Positions 44,968-53,021 of a stretch of DNA of 64,000 bases are shown here, one piece after another. Each line of letters starts with the position of its first letter. The first letter of the stretch is position 1. The notes under the pieces were generated by a model. It ran no database searches. It was given only the letters and a program-made list of their open reading frames with translations, and was not told the origin of the DNA. The position numbers and the translations under genes were made by a program. Source of the stretch: Thermoanaerobaculia bacterium (GTDB lineage Bacteria > Acidobacteriota > Thermoanaerobaculia > Multivoradales > Multivoraceae); assembly GCA_022822365.1 (NCBI GenBank), contig JAJEBV010000008.1, positions 329,482 to 393,481 on the forward strand. Direction: 5' to 3'.

Positions 44968-46191
44968 TCAGACGATCCGGACTTCCGGCACCGGCAGGAT
45001 GAACTTGCCGCCACGCCGGCGGAACTCGGCCTGCTGCTTGAGGATTTCCTCCTCGAAGTTCCAGGCCAGGAGGAGGACGTGGTCCGGCGAAGGGTCCTCC
45101 AGGAGTCGCTCCGGCGCCACGATCGGGATGTGGGAGCCCGGGGTGTAGCGGCCCTGCTTGAGCGGGCTGCGGTCGGCGATGAAGTCGAGCAGGTCCGGGC
45201 CCACCCCGAAGAACTCGAGCAGCGTGCTGCCCTTGGCGGGAGCGCCGTAGCCGGCCAGCCGGCGGCCGTCCGCCTTGAGGCCCTGGAGGCAGTCCATGAC
45301 CTCCGCCTTCAACATGTCGACGCGCTCGGCGAACGCGCACCAGGTCGAGAACCTGTCGATGCCGAGCTCCCGTTCCGCGGCGAGAACCTCCGCAACGCTG
45401 GCATCCACTTCGCCCTCGCCGCGGCGCATCACGGTGGCGCGAAGCTGGCCGTGGTGGATCGGCAGCCTCTCCGCCCGCACGACCTCCATCCCGTGGTCCG
45501 CGAAGAGCCGCATCATCGGACCCAGCGCCCAGTAGGAGACGTGTTCGTGGTACACGGTGTCGAAGGCGAGCTGGTCGAGCAGGTCGACGAGGTAGTGGGC
45601 CTCGAGGACGAAGGCGCCGCCGGGCGCGAGGGCCGTGTCGAGGCCGGCGACGAAGCCCGAGAGGTCGGGGATATGCGGGAACGTGTTCGTCGCCGTGATC
45701 AGCGCCGCCCCGCCCCAGCGGTCGGCGATCTCGCCAGCGGTGTCCGCGCCGAAGAAACCCTGGTAGCGCTCGATCCCGGTGTCGCGGCTGAACTCGGCCA
45801 GGTTCTCGGCCGGGTCGACGCCGAGGGTTCTGGCGCCGCGGTCGCGGAAACAGCAGAGAAGCGAGGCGTCGTTGCAGCCGATGTCGATGACGAGGCCGCC
45901 GTCGGCGAGGCCGTGGCGCGCGGTCAGCGTGGCCGCCAGATCGTCGAAGTGGGCGCGTAGCGTGTCGGAAGCGGACGACACGTAGAGGTAGTCCGTGAAC
46001 ATCGCGGCCGGCGGCACGCGGTCGACGAGTTGCACGTGGCCGCAGCCGTGGCAGAAGCCGACACGCAGCGGGAAGCGGGGTTCCGGTTGGTGAAGGTCTT
46101 CGGCCGTGGGGAACTTGTTGGCCAGCGCGGTGGCGCCGAGGTCGAGGAAGGTCTCGACGGTGGAAGCGGCGCAGACGAGGCAACTAGCCAT
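44968..46191 (-). CDS. Sugar-type C-methyltransferase (three-domain SAM enzyme)
   Basis: 407 aa from the ATG at 46191. N-terminal zinc-binding region CLVCAA...GFCHGCGHVQL gives the four cysteines typical of putative zinc-binding C-methyltransferases (TylCIII/NovU type). The SAM-binding core follows: VIDIGCNDASLLCCF near 103-117 and GVDPAENLAEF; then YHEHVSYWALGPMMRLFADHGM, the catalytic histidine-containing stretch of this family. C-terminal Rossmann domain has RRLAGYGAPAKGSTLLEFFG near 315-333. It probably methylates a nucleotide sugar. Nearby GT2 and acyltransferase genes agree with glycan synthesis. Confidence 0.9.
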   Translation of the reverse strand: MASCLVCAASTVETFLDLGATALANKFPTAEDLHQPEPRFPLRVGFCHGCGHVQLVDRVPPAAMFTDYLYVSSASDTLRAHFDDLAATLTARHGLADGGLVIDIGCNDASLLCCFRDRGARTLGVDPAENLAEFSRDTGIERYQGFFGADTAGEIADRWGGAALITATNTFPHIPDLSGFVAGLDTALAPGGAFVLEAHYLVDLLDQLAFDTVYHEHVSYWALGPMMRLFADHGMEVVRAERLPIHHGQLRATVMRRGEGEVDASVAEVLAAERELGIDRFSTWCAFAERVDMLKAEVMDCLQGLKADGRRLAGYGAPAKGSTLLEFFGVGPDLLDFIADRSPLKQGRYTPGSHIPIVAPERLLEDPSPDHVLLLAWNFEEEILKQQAEFRRRGGKFILPVPEVRIV

Positions 46192-46247
46192 GGGGGAACT
46201 TCCCGCCAAGGCGGAGCCGGCCCGACGGCCGGCGCGTTCTCTCCGCC

Positions 46248-46280
46248 GCCTGCGGCGGCAGCGGGTCAGAGGACCCGCGC
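46248..46280. repeat. Dispersed palindromic repeat, copy split by an IS element
   Basis: GCCGCCTGCGGCGGC is followed by GCGGGTC-AGAG-GACCCGC-GC (46261-46280). Related units are at 48541, 55641, 55784 and 59550, with AGAA/TTCT loops. Other copies continue GCGC into ACCCAG; here ACCCAGT resumes at 47724 after the insertion sequence. Confidence 0.7.
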
Positions 46281-46298
46281 ATGTATGGTCCGCCCCGC

Positions 46299-46575
46299 TT
46301 GTGCGAGGTCTCATTCCGGGTTTCTGGCGAGTCAGGTGCAGTTGCTTGCATGTATCCGGCCTGTTGACGGGAGTCTCTGTGTGTGAGTTCCCTGGCCCCG
46401 ATGGAATACGCGCGCGCCGGCCTCTTTACACCCAGACGGCCTCTTGATGGGCCCTGCGCGGGTTCAGGCTTCTCGACGCGCCGGTCCGACCTGTTTCGCC
46501 ATTGCTCGTTTCGAGTCCTCGCAACTGCTTGGTGGGGCAATCCTCCTGTGGTTGATTCGGTGTCGACCGAGCCGC
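46299..46575 (-). ncRNA. Candidate guide (bridge/seek) RNA region of the insertion sequence
   Basis: About 275 bp without a gene between the transposase stop and the inner edge of the terminal repeat. In IS110/IS1111 elements the longer non-coding end encodes an RNA that guides target choice. Two short matches support it: TGCGCGGGT at 46455-46463 is the reverse complement of ACCCGCGCA at the insertion point (46273-46281), and GCATGTAT at 46348-46355 repeats the left junction (46279-46286). Confidence 0.4.
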
Positions 46576-47637
46576 CTACGCCACGGCCCGTGAGACTCTT
46601 GTTCGGTTGTCGACGTGGCGCTCGTCGTTGTAGGGCTCGTCGTGCCTGAGCACCGCCCAGGCGATACGCCCCAGCTTGTTGGCCAACGCCACCGTGGCGA
46701 TGTTCGCCCCGCGACGCCGCTTGACGTCCAGCGCCCACTCCTTGAGCCGCGTCCGCTCGCCCTTGTGAGCCGTGCGCAGCACCGCCCGAGCACCGTGGAT
46801 CAGAAGCGCTCGCATGTAGCGGTCGCCGCGTTTGCTGATCCCCCGCAGCACCACACGACCGCCGGTCGATGCCTGACGAGGCACCAGACCGAGAAACGCC
46901 GACATCTGACGACCGCTGCTGAAGGCCCAGCCCGAGCCCACCGACGCCACCAGTGCCGTCGCCACGATCGGACCGATCCCCGGGATCGACATCAGGCGCT
47001 CGCACAGAGGGTTCTCCTTCGACTCCCGCACCAGCATCGCGGTCAGGTCCGCCACCTGCTCGTCGGCTTGCAGCAGCGCCTCGTGCTGCATGTACAACAG
47101 CGCCCGAAAAGAGCCCGGCAGGTCCAGCTCCGGGTCCGACGCGATCGCGGGCACCTCGCGCATGATCACCGCACGACCCTGAGGCAGCACGATCCCGTAC
47201 TCGCCCAGAAAACCACGCAGCTGATTCACCAACTGCGTGCGGCGGCGCAGCGCCGACTCGCGGCTGCGATGCACCTGCTGCAAGGCCCGGCGCTCCTTCG
47301 TCTTGTAGGGCACGAAACGCATCGTCGGACGAGACACCGCCTCGCAGATCGCCTCCGCGTCGTGGTAGTCGCTCTTGTTCGACTTCACGTAAGGGCGCAC
47401 AAACTGAGGACTCATCATCCGCACGTCGTGACCCAGCTCGCGCAGCCTCTCCACCCAATGGTGCGCGCCGCAGCTCGCCTCCATGCCCACCAGGCAGGGC
47501 TCGACCCGCGCCATCAACTCCATCAGCCGCGGCGCCTTCACCTGGCGCTGCAACACCACCGCTCCCGACCCGTCCATCCCGCACACCTGGTACACATGCT
47601 TGCCCAGATCGATCCCGACTCGAGTAATCTCTCCCAC
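46576..47637 (-). CDS. IS110-family transposase
   Basis: 353 aa, intact. N-terminal RuvC-like DEDD domain with D10 (VGIDLGKHVY), E53 (GMEASCGAHHW), D90 and D93 (KSDYHDAEAI). C-terminal Tnp_20 domain begins around 210 with SIPGIGPIVATALVASVG and contains the conserved FLGLVPRQASTGGRVVLRGISKRGDRYMRALL stretch with the serine nucleophile region. Length is normal for the family. No frameshift or stop, so the element may be active. Starts about 80 bp inside the right end of the element. Confidence 0.95.
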   Translation of the reverse strand: MGEITRVGIDLGKHVYQVCGMDGSGAVVLQRQVKAPRLMELMARVEPCLVGMEASCGAHHWVERLRELGHDVRMMSPQFVRPYVKSNKSDYHDAEAICEAVSRPTMRFVPYKTKERRALQQVHRSRESALRRRTQLVNQLRGFLGEYGIVLPQGRAVIMREVPAIASDPELDLPGSFRALLYMQHEALLQADEQVADLTAMLVRESKENPLCERLMSIPGIGPIVATALVASVGSGWAFSSGRQMSAFLGLVPRQASTGGRVVLRGISKRGDRYMRALLIHGARAVLRTAHKGERTRLKEWALDVKRRRGANIATVALANKLGRIAWAVLRHDEPYNDERHVDNRTRVSRAVA

Positions 47638-47733
47638 GGTCCGCCTCCTCCTTGTTGTTTGGAAGAAAACACCATTCTGGCCCCAACGAGAGGCCGTAAA
47701 GGTGCGGGGCGGACCATCCCATTACCCAGTGGG

Positions 47734-48504
47734 CTAGAGCTCCTCGACGGCGATCGCCCGCACCCAGGTCGCTTCCAGCCGCTCGACGTTGAGCGGCATG
47801 GCGATGAAGAAGGCGCGGTCCTTCTTCAGCTTCTCGACGTTCACCAGCGGGTAGCAGATCGGGATGTTGTTGCCGAGCATGTTGCGGTGGGTGGGCGAGT
47901 TGTCAGGTTGCGGAGTCTGGAAGTCCGACTCCCAGGCGATGCCGGGGGCGCCGACGGCCAGCAGCTTGATGCCGGTGTCGGCCAGCCACCTGGTCGTCCC
48001 GGCCGCCAAGGTTGGCTGCTCCGCGCCCCGGAACGGGCTGCCGAGGAGGACGATGTCGCCCTTGCGGACGTTCGACAGGTGCTCGGGCAGGATCGGCTGG
48101 CCGACCTTGACGATTTCCCCTTCGTCGTTCTTCTGCTCCACCGGTTCGAGTTCGTCGAAGAAGCAGACGGCAGCGGGGCCGAAGAACGTGTCGAGGGGCA
48201 ACTCCCACAGGCCGCGGACGTCGTCGGGGAGGCCCTCCCAGTGGTCCATGTGGCCCTTGCCGCCCTCGATGTGCGAACCGCCGCAGTGGGCGCTGACCCT
48301 TCCGGGGGGCCAGTAGGAGTCGCCTTCCTTGCCGCCGACCAGCGTGTAGAGCGTGTCGTCGTAGGGCACGCGGCCTTCTTCCAGGATCCATGGCAGGCCG
48401 TAGATGTCCTTGTTCCCCTCCTCGACGCTGCCGTCGAGCCGGGTGATGCGCCCGACCATGCGCGGGCTGAGGTCCACGACGTGATGGCCTGAAAAGTCAA
48501 TCAT
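47734..48504 (-). CDS. Cyclase-family (kynurenine-formamidase-like) protein
   Basis: 256 aa. Metal-site region VSAHCGGSHIEGGKGHMDHW near 70-89 corresponds to the family's HxGTHxDxxxH but with the second histidine box changed (GGSHIE). LSNVRKGDIVLLGSP and LAVGAPGIAWESDF resemble the later conserved parts. Last gene of the sugar operon. Its 3' end is only 11 bp from the insertion sequence. It may hydrolyse an amide, lactone or cyclic ester; substrate unknown. Confidence 0.7.
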   Translation of the reverse strand: MIDFSGHHVVDLSPRMVGRITRLDGSVEEGNKDIYGLPWILEEGRVPYDDTLYTLVGGKEGDSYWPPGRVSAHCGGSHIEGGKGHMDHWEGLPDDVRGLWELPLDTFFGPAAVCFFDELEPVEQKNDEGEIVKVGQPILPEHLSNVRKGDIVLLGSPFRGAEQPTLAAGTTRWLADTGIKLLAVGAPGIAWESDFQTPQPDNSPTHRNMLGNNIPICYPLVNVEKLKKDRAFFIAMPLNVERLEATWVRAIAVEEL

Positions 48505-48540
48505 CGTCTTCTCCGTCTACGTGAGCGACAGTCCTTGTGA

Positions 48541-48562
48541 CCGGGGGTCTTCTGACCCCCGG
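48541..48562. repeat. Palindromic repeat unit acting as possible terminator
   Basis: CCGGGGGTC pairs perfectly with GACCCCCGG around a TTCT loop, 14 bp after the aldolase stop. Same GGGTC-TTCT-GACCC core as the dispersed repeat family. Confidence 0.6.
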
Positions 48563-48576
48563 ATTCTGGTTTCCCT

Positions 48577-49593
48577 TCAGTCTTCCAACTCCGCCGACCA
48601 CTCGCCGAAAGTGGCCAGGCCGTTCATGCGGGCGCGGTGGCGGAGCGCCTTCTGCCCGCTCGATTCGTCGGTCCTGCCGTCCCAGGCCTCGACCGGCGCG
48701 CGGCCGATGGCGCGGCCGAACGAGAAGCTCAGCGCCCAGGGCTGCGGTGCCAACCGGTTCATCGCGTCGAGGTGGGCCGTCGCGTCCAGGTCCGACTGGC
48801 CACCGGACAGGAAGCCGATCCCCGGCAGGGCCGGCGGCACGACCCGGCGCAGGCAGCGCAGCGTCTCACGGGCCACCGTGTCGACGCCGGCCTGTTCGGG
48901 ACAGTCGCTGCCCGAGACGACCATGTTCGTCTTCAGCACGATTTCTTCGGGCGCGACGCCGTGCTCGTAGAGAGCCTCGAACGTGCGGTGCAGGAAACGC
49001 TCGGACACCTCGAACTGGCGATCGATCGTGTGGTCACCCTTCATCTCGACCTCGGGTTCGACGATCGGGACGAGATCGAACTGGTGCGCGAGCGCCGCGA
49101 CCTCGGCGACGCTGCGGGCGTTCGTGACGAGCGCGCGCTCGGTGGGAAGTCCCGGGCGCACGCGCGCCGCGACCCGCCACTTGACGAAGGCGACGCCGCG
49201 CTCGCGCCAGGCTTCGAGCCGCTTCGCCAGCCCGTCGAGACCGCGGGGGACGTACTCGTGCTCGGAGCCCCCCAGGAACTGCCAGCCGGTGGTCGGTGTG
49301 ATGCCGAGCAGCAGACCGCGCTCGGCGATGAGTTCGACGAGCGGAGTGCCGTCGCCCGCCTGGCGGTCGAGCACGTTGGGGAAGACGATGATGCTCGACA
49401 GGTGCTCGCCGAGTCCGGGGGTGCGGCAGATCATCTCCTGGAAGTCGGCTGCGTCCTCCTCGGTCCGGGCGTGGGTCGACTCGCCCCACCAGCCGCGGAC
49501 CAGGCCCTTGAGCGGCACGTCGGCGGCGAAGATGCCCTTGCCGGGGGCGACCATCCGCTGCGCGGTCGCGGCCAGGGTCGATTCGGCGGTCAT
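48577..49593 (-). CDS. Class I fructose-bisphosphate aldolase-like enzyme
   Basis: 338 aa. Class I aldolase signatures in order: APGKGIFAADVP, GITPTTGWQFLGG-type substrate loop, VAFVKWRVAARV (lysine), LVPIVEPEVEMKGDH, the Schiff-base lysine in IVLKTNMVV and GIGFLSGGQSDLDAT. Starts with ATG overlapping the epimerase stop by 4 bp. It cleaves ketose-1-phosphate or 1,6-bisphosphate to triose units, here probably of a sugar supplied by the adjacent epimerase and kinase rather than for glycolysis. Confidence 0.92.
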   Translation of the reverse strand: MTAESTLAATAQRMVAPGKGIFAADVPLKGLVRGWWGESTHARTEEDAADFQEMICRTPGLGEHLSSIIVFPNVLDRQAGDGTPLVELIAERGLLLGITPTTGWQFLGGSEHEYVPRGLDGLAKRLEAWRERGVAFVKWRVAARVRPGLPTERALVTNARSVAEVAALAHQFDLVPIVEPEVEMKGDHTIDRQFEVSERFLHRTFEALYEHGVAPEEIVLKTNMVVSGSDCPEQAGVDTVARETLRCLRRVVPPALPGIGFLSGGQSDLDATAHLDAMNRLAPQPWALSFSFGRAIGRAPVEAWDGRTDESSGQKALRHRARMNGLATFGEWSAELED

Positions 49594-50498
49594 TCGCGGC
49601 CCCCGTTCCCGGCCGCCGCGAGCTTGGCGCGGTAGAACTCGAGCCCCTCGCGGGCCGCTTCGTCCAGATCACGACCGCCGGTCATGTCGCGCCACACCCC
49701 GAGCAGGTTGCCGACGCCGCCGCCCATGTGGACGATCGGCTCCATCACGGTGTCGCGGTCGAAATCGATCTGGTGGAGCGCCGCGACGACCTCGTCCCAG
49801 GGGATGTGCCCCCGTCCGGGGGGCCGGCGGTTGTTCTCGCCGATGTGGAAGGTGCCGAGCTGGTCGCCGGCGCGGACGATCGCCTCGCCCAGCGAGTCCT
49901 CCTCGATGTTCATGTGGTACGTGTCGAGCATCATCTTCAGGTTCGGGCTGCCCACGTCGTCGAGGAAGCGCAGCGCCTCGTCGCAGGTGTTGATCAGGAA
50001 GTGCTCGAAGCGGTTCAGGACCTCGATGTGGAAGGTGACGCCGAGGTCCTCGGCGGTCTTCATCGCTTCGCGCATGGCGCCGACGGCGTGCGCCCAGCAG
50101 CGCTCCTTGTCGCGGCCGTCGAGACCCTGGCGCATGACGCCGGTGATCGCGCCGCCGACGTCCGCGCCGCCGCCGCCCGCCATCTGCTGCATCTCGCTCG
50201 CCCTCTCGGCGAGGGCGCGCAGGTGCGCGATACCGCGCTGCCGGTCCTCATCCGAGTCGGAGTTGATGTCCTGCTTCGGGCCGAGCCCCGCCATGTAGTT
50301 GACCCTCATCCCGTGCTCGGCCGCCGAGGCGACAAAGCGCTTCTTCTGCTCCGCGGTGTACAGGAAGAGCACGTCCTGGGAGAAGGACATCAGGTCGAAG
50401 CCGACCGCCGCGGCCCGGGCCATCCGGCGTTCGTACTCCTCGATGTCCTCCATCCACTCGTTGCCCCAGTAGTTGAAGGTGATGCCGATTCCGCCCAT
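49590..50498 (-). CDS. TIM-barrel sugar epimerase/isomerase (D-tagatose/psicose 3-epimerase-like)
   Basis: 302 aa from the ATG at 50498, which follows GGGGGAGAAA; a GTG 21 bp earlier is possible. Xylose-isomerase-like barrel with metal ligands in FHIEVLNRFEHFLINT (E), MMLDTYHMNIEE (D, H), FHIGENNRRPPGRGHIPW (H, R) and MEPIVHMG (E). The IEVLNRFE..LINT, LDTYHMNIEE and GRGHIPW pattern is that of ketose 3-epimerases. Coupled by 4 bp to the aldolase gene. Confidence 0.9.
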   Translation of the reverse strand: MGGIGITFNYWGNEWMEDIEEYERRMARAAAVGFDLMSFSQDVLFLYTAEQKKRFVASAAEHGMRVNYMAGLGPKQDINSDSDEDRQRGIAHLRALAERASEMQQMAGGGGADVGGAITGVMRQGLDGRDKERCWAHAVGAMREAMKTAEDLGVTFHIEVLNRFEHFLINTCDEALRFLDDVGSPNLKMMLDTYHMNIEEDSLGEAIVRAGDQLGTFHIGENNRRPPGRGHIPWDEVVAALHQIDFDRDTVMEPIVHMGGGVGNLLGVWRDMTGGRDLDEAAREGLEFYRAKLAAAGNGGRE

Positions 50499-50521
50499 GC
50501 CGTTTCTCCCCCTGAACACTC

Positions 50522-51466
50522 TTACGGCGCCGTCGCCGCGGCCGCCGCCGTGCCGGCGGGCTGCGCCGCCATCAGCGCCTCGACCTCGGCCATCGACGGA
50601 ATCCCCCTGCGGTTGCCCAGCACGGTGCAGTGGAGGGCCGCCACGGCCGACGAGAACGACGCGCAGCGTTCGAGATCCCAGCCCCTGGCAAGTCCCACCA
50701 GGTAGGCGCCGTGAAACGTGTCGCCGGCGCCCGTCGTATCGACGACGTCGACTTCGAACGCGGGTGTGTGGAACTCGGTGTCACCCGACACCGTGTAGCA
50801 GCCCTTCGCGCCCTCGGTCTGCACCACCACCCGGGGTCCGAGATCGAGGGCGGCGCGACCCGCTCGCCACACGTCGTCCTCGCCGGTGAGCATCGGCGCG
50901 AAGCCCGAGCCGCAGATCAGGACGTCGGTTTCGGCCACCAGAGCGCGCGCCGGTTCGAGCACCTCGTGGCTGGTGGCGGCGGCGTCCAGCACGACCGTGC
51001 CGCCCGCTTCCTTCATCCAGCGCGCCGCGGCGAGGGCCGCGGCACCGTGACTGCCGTCGAGATGGAGGATCCGCGCCGACTCGATGTACTTCCGGTCGAG
51101 ATCGTCGACCGCGACGGGCCGGGAGAGGAAGCCTCGCCGGAACGAGAACACCCGCTCGCCGGTCGCGGCGTCGACGTAGACGACCACGACATGGTCCTCC
51201 GGTCCCTCCCGCGGCACGAGCCGGCTGGTGTCGACGCCCGCTTTCTCGAGCGAGCGCCGCCGGTGCTCGCCGAGATCGTCGTCGCCCACGGTGTCGACGA
51301 AGCCGGTACGCAGGCCGAACGTCGAGGCGACGAAACAGGCCGTGCCGGCGGGCCCGCCGTCGGCGAGCGTGAAGTCGAGAAGGCCGCGCGGATCCTCCCA
51401 GACCGGCATGCGGTCCACCCGCAGCACGACATCGACGATGGCGAGGCCGAGGCCTACGACGTCCAA
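50522..51466 (-). CDS. PfkB-family carbohydrate kinase
   Basis: 314 aa from a TTG that is 7 bp after the TetR stop. PfkB signature 1 region near GGPAGTACFVASTFGL (37-52), substrate-binding residues around 13-20, and signature 2 DVVDTTGAGDTFHGAYLVGL near 243-262 with the catalytic aspartate. It phosphorylates the ketose made by the epimerase encoded next. A C-terminal Ala-rich tail is low complexity. Confidence 0.92.
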   Translation of the reverse strand: MDVVGLGLAIVDVVLRVDRMPVWEDPRGLLDFTLADGGPAGTACFVASTFGLRTGFVDTVGDDDLGEHRRRSLEKAGVDTSRLVPREGPEDHVVVVYVDAATGERVFSFRRGFLSRPVAVDDLDRKYIESARILHLDGSHGAAALAAARWMKEAGGTVVLDAAATSHEVLEPARALVAETDVLICGSGFAPMLTGEDDVWRAGRAALDLGPRVVVQTEGAKGCYTVSGDTEFHTPAFEVDVVDTTGAGDTFHGAYLVGLARGWDLERCASFSSAVAALHCTVLGNRRGIPSMAEVEALMAAQPAGTAAAAATAP

Positions 51467-51473
51467 GCGAGCT

Positions 51474-52205
51474 CTAGCCGGCCCGCTTCGGGCGCGCTTC
51501 GACCGAGATGGACTTGCGTTCGAGACGACGGAGTTCCTTCTCGATGCGGGGGCGGACGTCGGGAGCGGCGAAAGCGAGCAGTGCCACGTAGAAGCCGCAC
51601 AGGCTCTTCAGCCGGTAGACCTCATCGTCGAGGATGCCGAAGGCCCACTGGTCGAGGGCGAGTTCCCAGCCCACGTAGAGCTGTGTCTCGAGGAACGGCT
51701 GGCCGACCGAAGTTCTCAGTTGACCGCGGTCGAGGGCGTCGCCGACCGCCGTGTGAATCGCTCCCTTGAGCGATTGCAGGCGCCGGCCCTCGTCCTGCTG
51801 GACCAGCCGCGCCCAGTGGCCGGTGCTGAAGTCGGCCACGATGAGCGGCCGCAGCAGGTCGCCGTTGTCGATCATGTAGCTGAGCAGACCCTCCATCGCT
51901 CTCGCCGCCCGTCGCAGCGGATCGCGAGTGGTGCGGGCGTCGGCGGCCGGCTCATCGAGGCGCTGTACCGAGTCGCGGATCAACGCCTGCAGGATCTCTT
52001 CGCGGGATCCGAGCAGGTTGTACAGCGTGGTCACGCTCAAACCGGCGTTGCGGGCCAGCTTCCGCATCGAAAGGCCGTCGGGCCCGGACTCCTTCAGCAG
52101 CGTGCGAGCGGACTCGAGGATGCGCTGCCGGCGCGCCGCTACGTTCGCCTCGCGCCGGCCCGTAGTCCGCGTGGCTGTGGGACCGTTGGCATCGCGACTC
52201 GTCAT
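51474..52205 (-). CDS. TetR-family transcriptional regulator
   Basis: 243 aa from the ATG at 52205. N-terminal helix-turn-helix: AARRQRILESARTLLKESG and GLSMRKLARNAGLSVTTLYNLLGSREEIL (about 42-72). The C-terminal ligand domain is helical and not recognised. First gene of the operon with kinase, epimerase, aldolase and cyclase-family genes, and divergent from the gene at 52386, so it probably controls both directions. The 180-bp divergent region contains TTTCAAGTTTGA (52264-52275), a candidate half-palindromic operator. Confidence 0.9.
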   Translation of the reverse strand: MTSRDANGPTATRTTGRREANVAARRQRILESARTLLKESGPDGLSMRKLARNAGLSVTTLYNLLGSREEILQALIRDSVQRLDEPAADARTTRDPLRRAARAMEGLLSYMIDNGDLLRPLIVADFSTGHWARLVQQDEGRRLQSLKGAIHTAVGDALDRGQLRTSVGQPFLETQLYVGWELALDQWAFGILDDEVYRLKSLCGFYVALLAFAAPDVRPRIEKELRRLERKSISVEARPKRAG

Positions 52206-52385
52206 GACCTGGGGACCGGCAGGGATCATACGCGGGCCGGAACCCGCTCGAAGATGGTACATTGTTTCAAGTTTGAGCGGGTGCGCCAGTGCCATTGCCG
52301 GTTTCCGGGAAGGCGCGCAGCGAAAGCGGCGACCTCTACCAGTTACGGCCGACCGGCAGGGCGGGCAGACCAGGGAGAACGACAA

Positions 52386-53021
52386 GTGACCGAAATCAAC
52401 GTGGCCGACCTCGAACCGGTGGGGGAGTTCGGCTCGAAGGCCTGGTGCGAGGCCTGCGCCGGGTACGGCGTGCAACTCCTTGGAGAAGGCGATCTGCCGC
52501 CGGACACCGCGTGGGGATTCACCGAGATCTACACCCACGCGCCGGCACGGCTGCTCGAGGGCGGCCGCGAGATGTCGGCGTACTTCATCATGGTCAAGGA
52601 CGGCCGGATCACCGGCGGCGACGGCGCCCCCGAAGAGTGCCGCGCGCTACCGGGCTTCCACGTCAAGCTCCCCTGGGCCTCGATCTGCAACCAGTCGCGC
52701 ACGAAGTACGGCCGCGAGGGTCAGATGCGGCGGTCGGCTCAGGAGAAGGTCATGTTCCAGCAGATCGAGGAGTACGTCGGGCGGCCGAATCCCCTCGGGC
52801 TGGGCGGCGGCCCCAAGCACGTCTGGCCCCGCGAAGTCGGCATGGCCCTGGGCAGGGGCATGGAAGAAGGCGGCGGCCTCCACAACATCGCCGCGAGCCT
52901 GCAGATGCCGTCGCCCGAGTTCGCGGACTTTCCCACGACGGACATGGCGGTTCCGGACTTCGAAGCGATGACGGACGAGCAGAAGCGGCGCTTCCTCGAA
53001 CTCCTCGCCGTCAGGGATTAG
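52386..53021 (+). CDS. Protein of unknown function divergent from the TetR operon
   Basis: 211 aa from a GTG. Soluble, no signal peptide or membrane segment. Features: EPVGEFGSKAWCEACAGYGVQLL (two close cysteines, C21 and C24), WGFTEIYTHAPARLL, GFHVKLPWASICNQSR and a C-terminal FEAMTDEQKRRFLELLAVRD. I do not recognise the family. The divergent promoter with a TetR gene suggests it works with the sugar operon or on the inducer. Its last 11 bp overlap the 3' end of the converging gene at 53011. Confidence 0.65.
   Translation: MTEINVADLEPVGEFGSKAWCEACAGYGVQLLGEGDLPPDTAWGFTEIYTHAPARLLEGGREMSAYFIMVKDGRITGGDGAPEECRALPGFHVKLPWASICNQSRTKYGREGQMRRSAQEKVMFQQIEEYVGRPNPLGLGGGPKHVWPREVGMALGRGMEEGGGLHNIAASLQMPSPEFADFPTTDMAVPDFEAMTDEQKRRFLELLAVRD

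Larger units (their letters stand above)
46281..47723 (-). mobile_element. IS110-family (IS1111-like) insertion sequence
   Basis: The element carries one intact transposase. A perfect 14-bp inverted pair lies just inside the ends: ATGGTCCGCCCCGC at 46285-46298 and GCGGGGCGGACCAT at 47704-47717, 4 and 6 bp from the inferred boundaries. Sub-terminal inverted repeats of this size and a long non-coding end after the transposase are features of the IS1111 group. Boundaries are inferred by rejoining the interrupted palindromic repeat (GCGC | ACCCAGT), so they could be off by a few bases. No target duplication is needed. Confidence 0.8.

Noticed and set aside
46281..47723. Composite transposon with the transposase tail at 63909
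   Set aside because: The two transposases have different C termini, and the second is cut by the window edge, so nothing supports a composite element.
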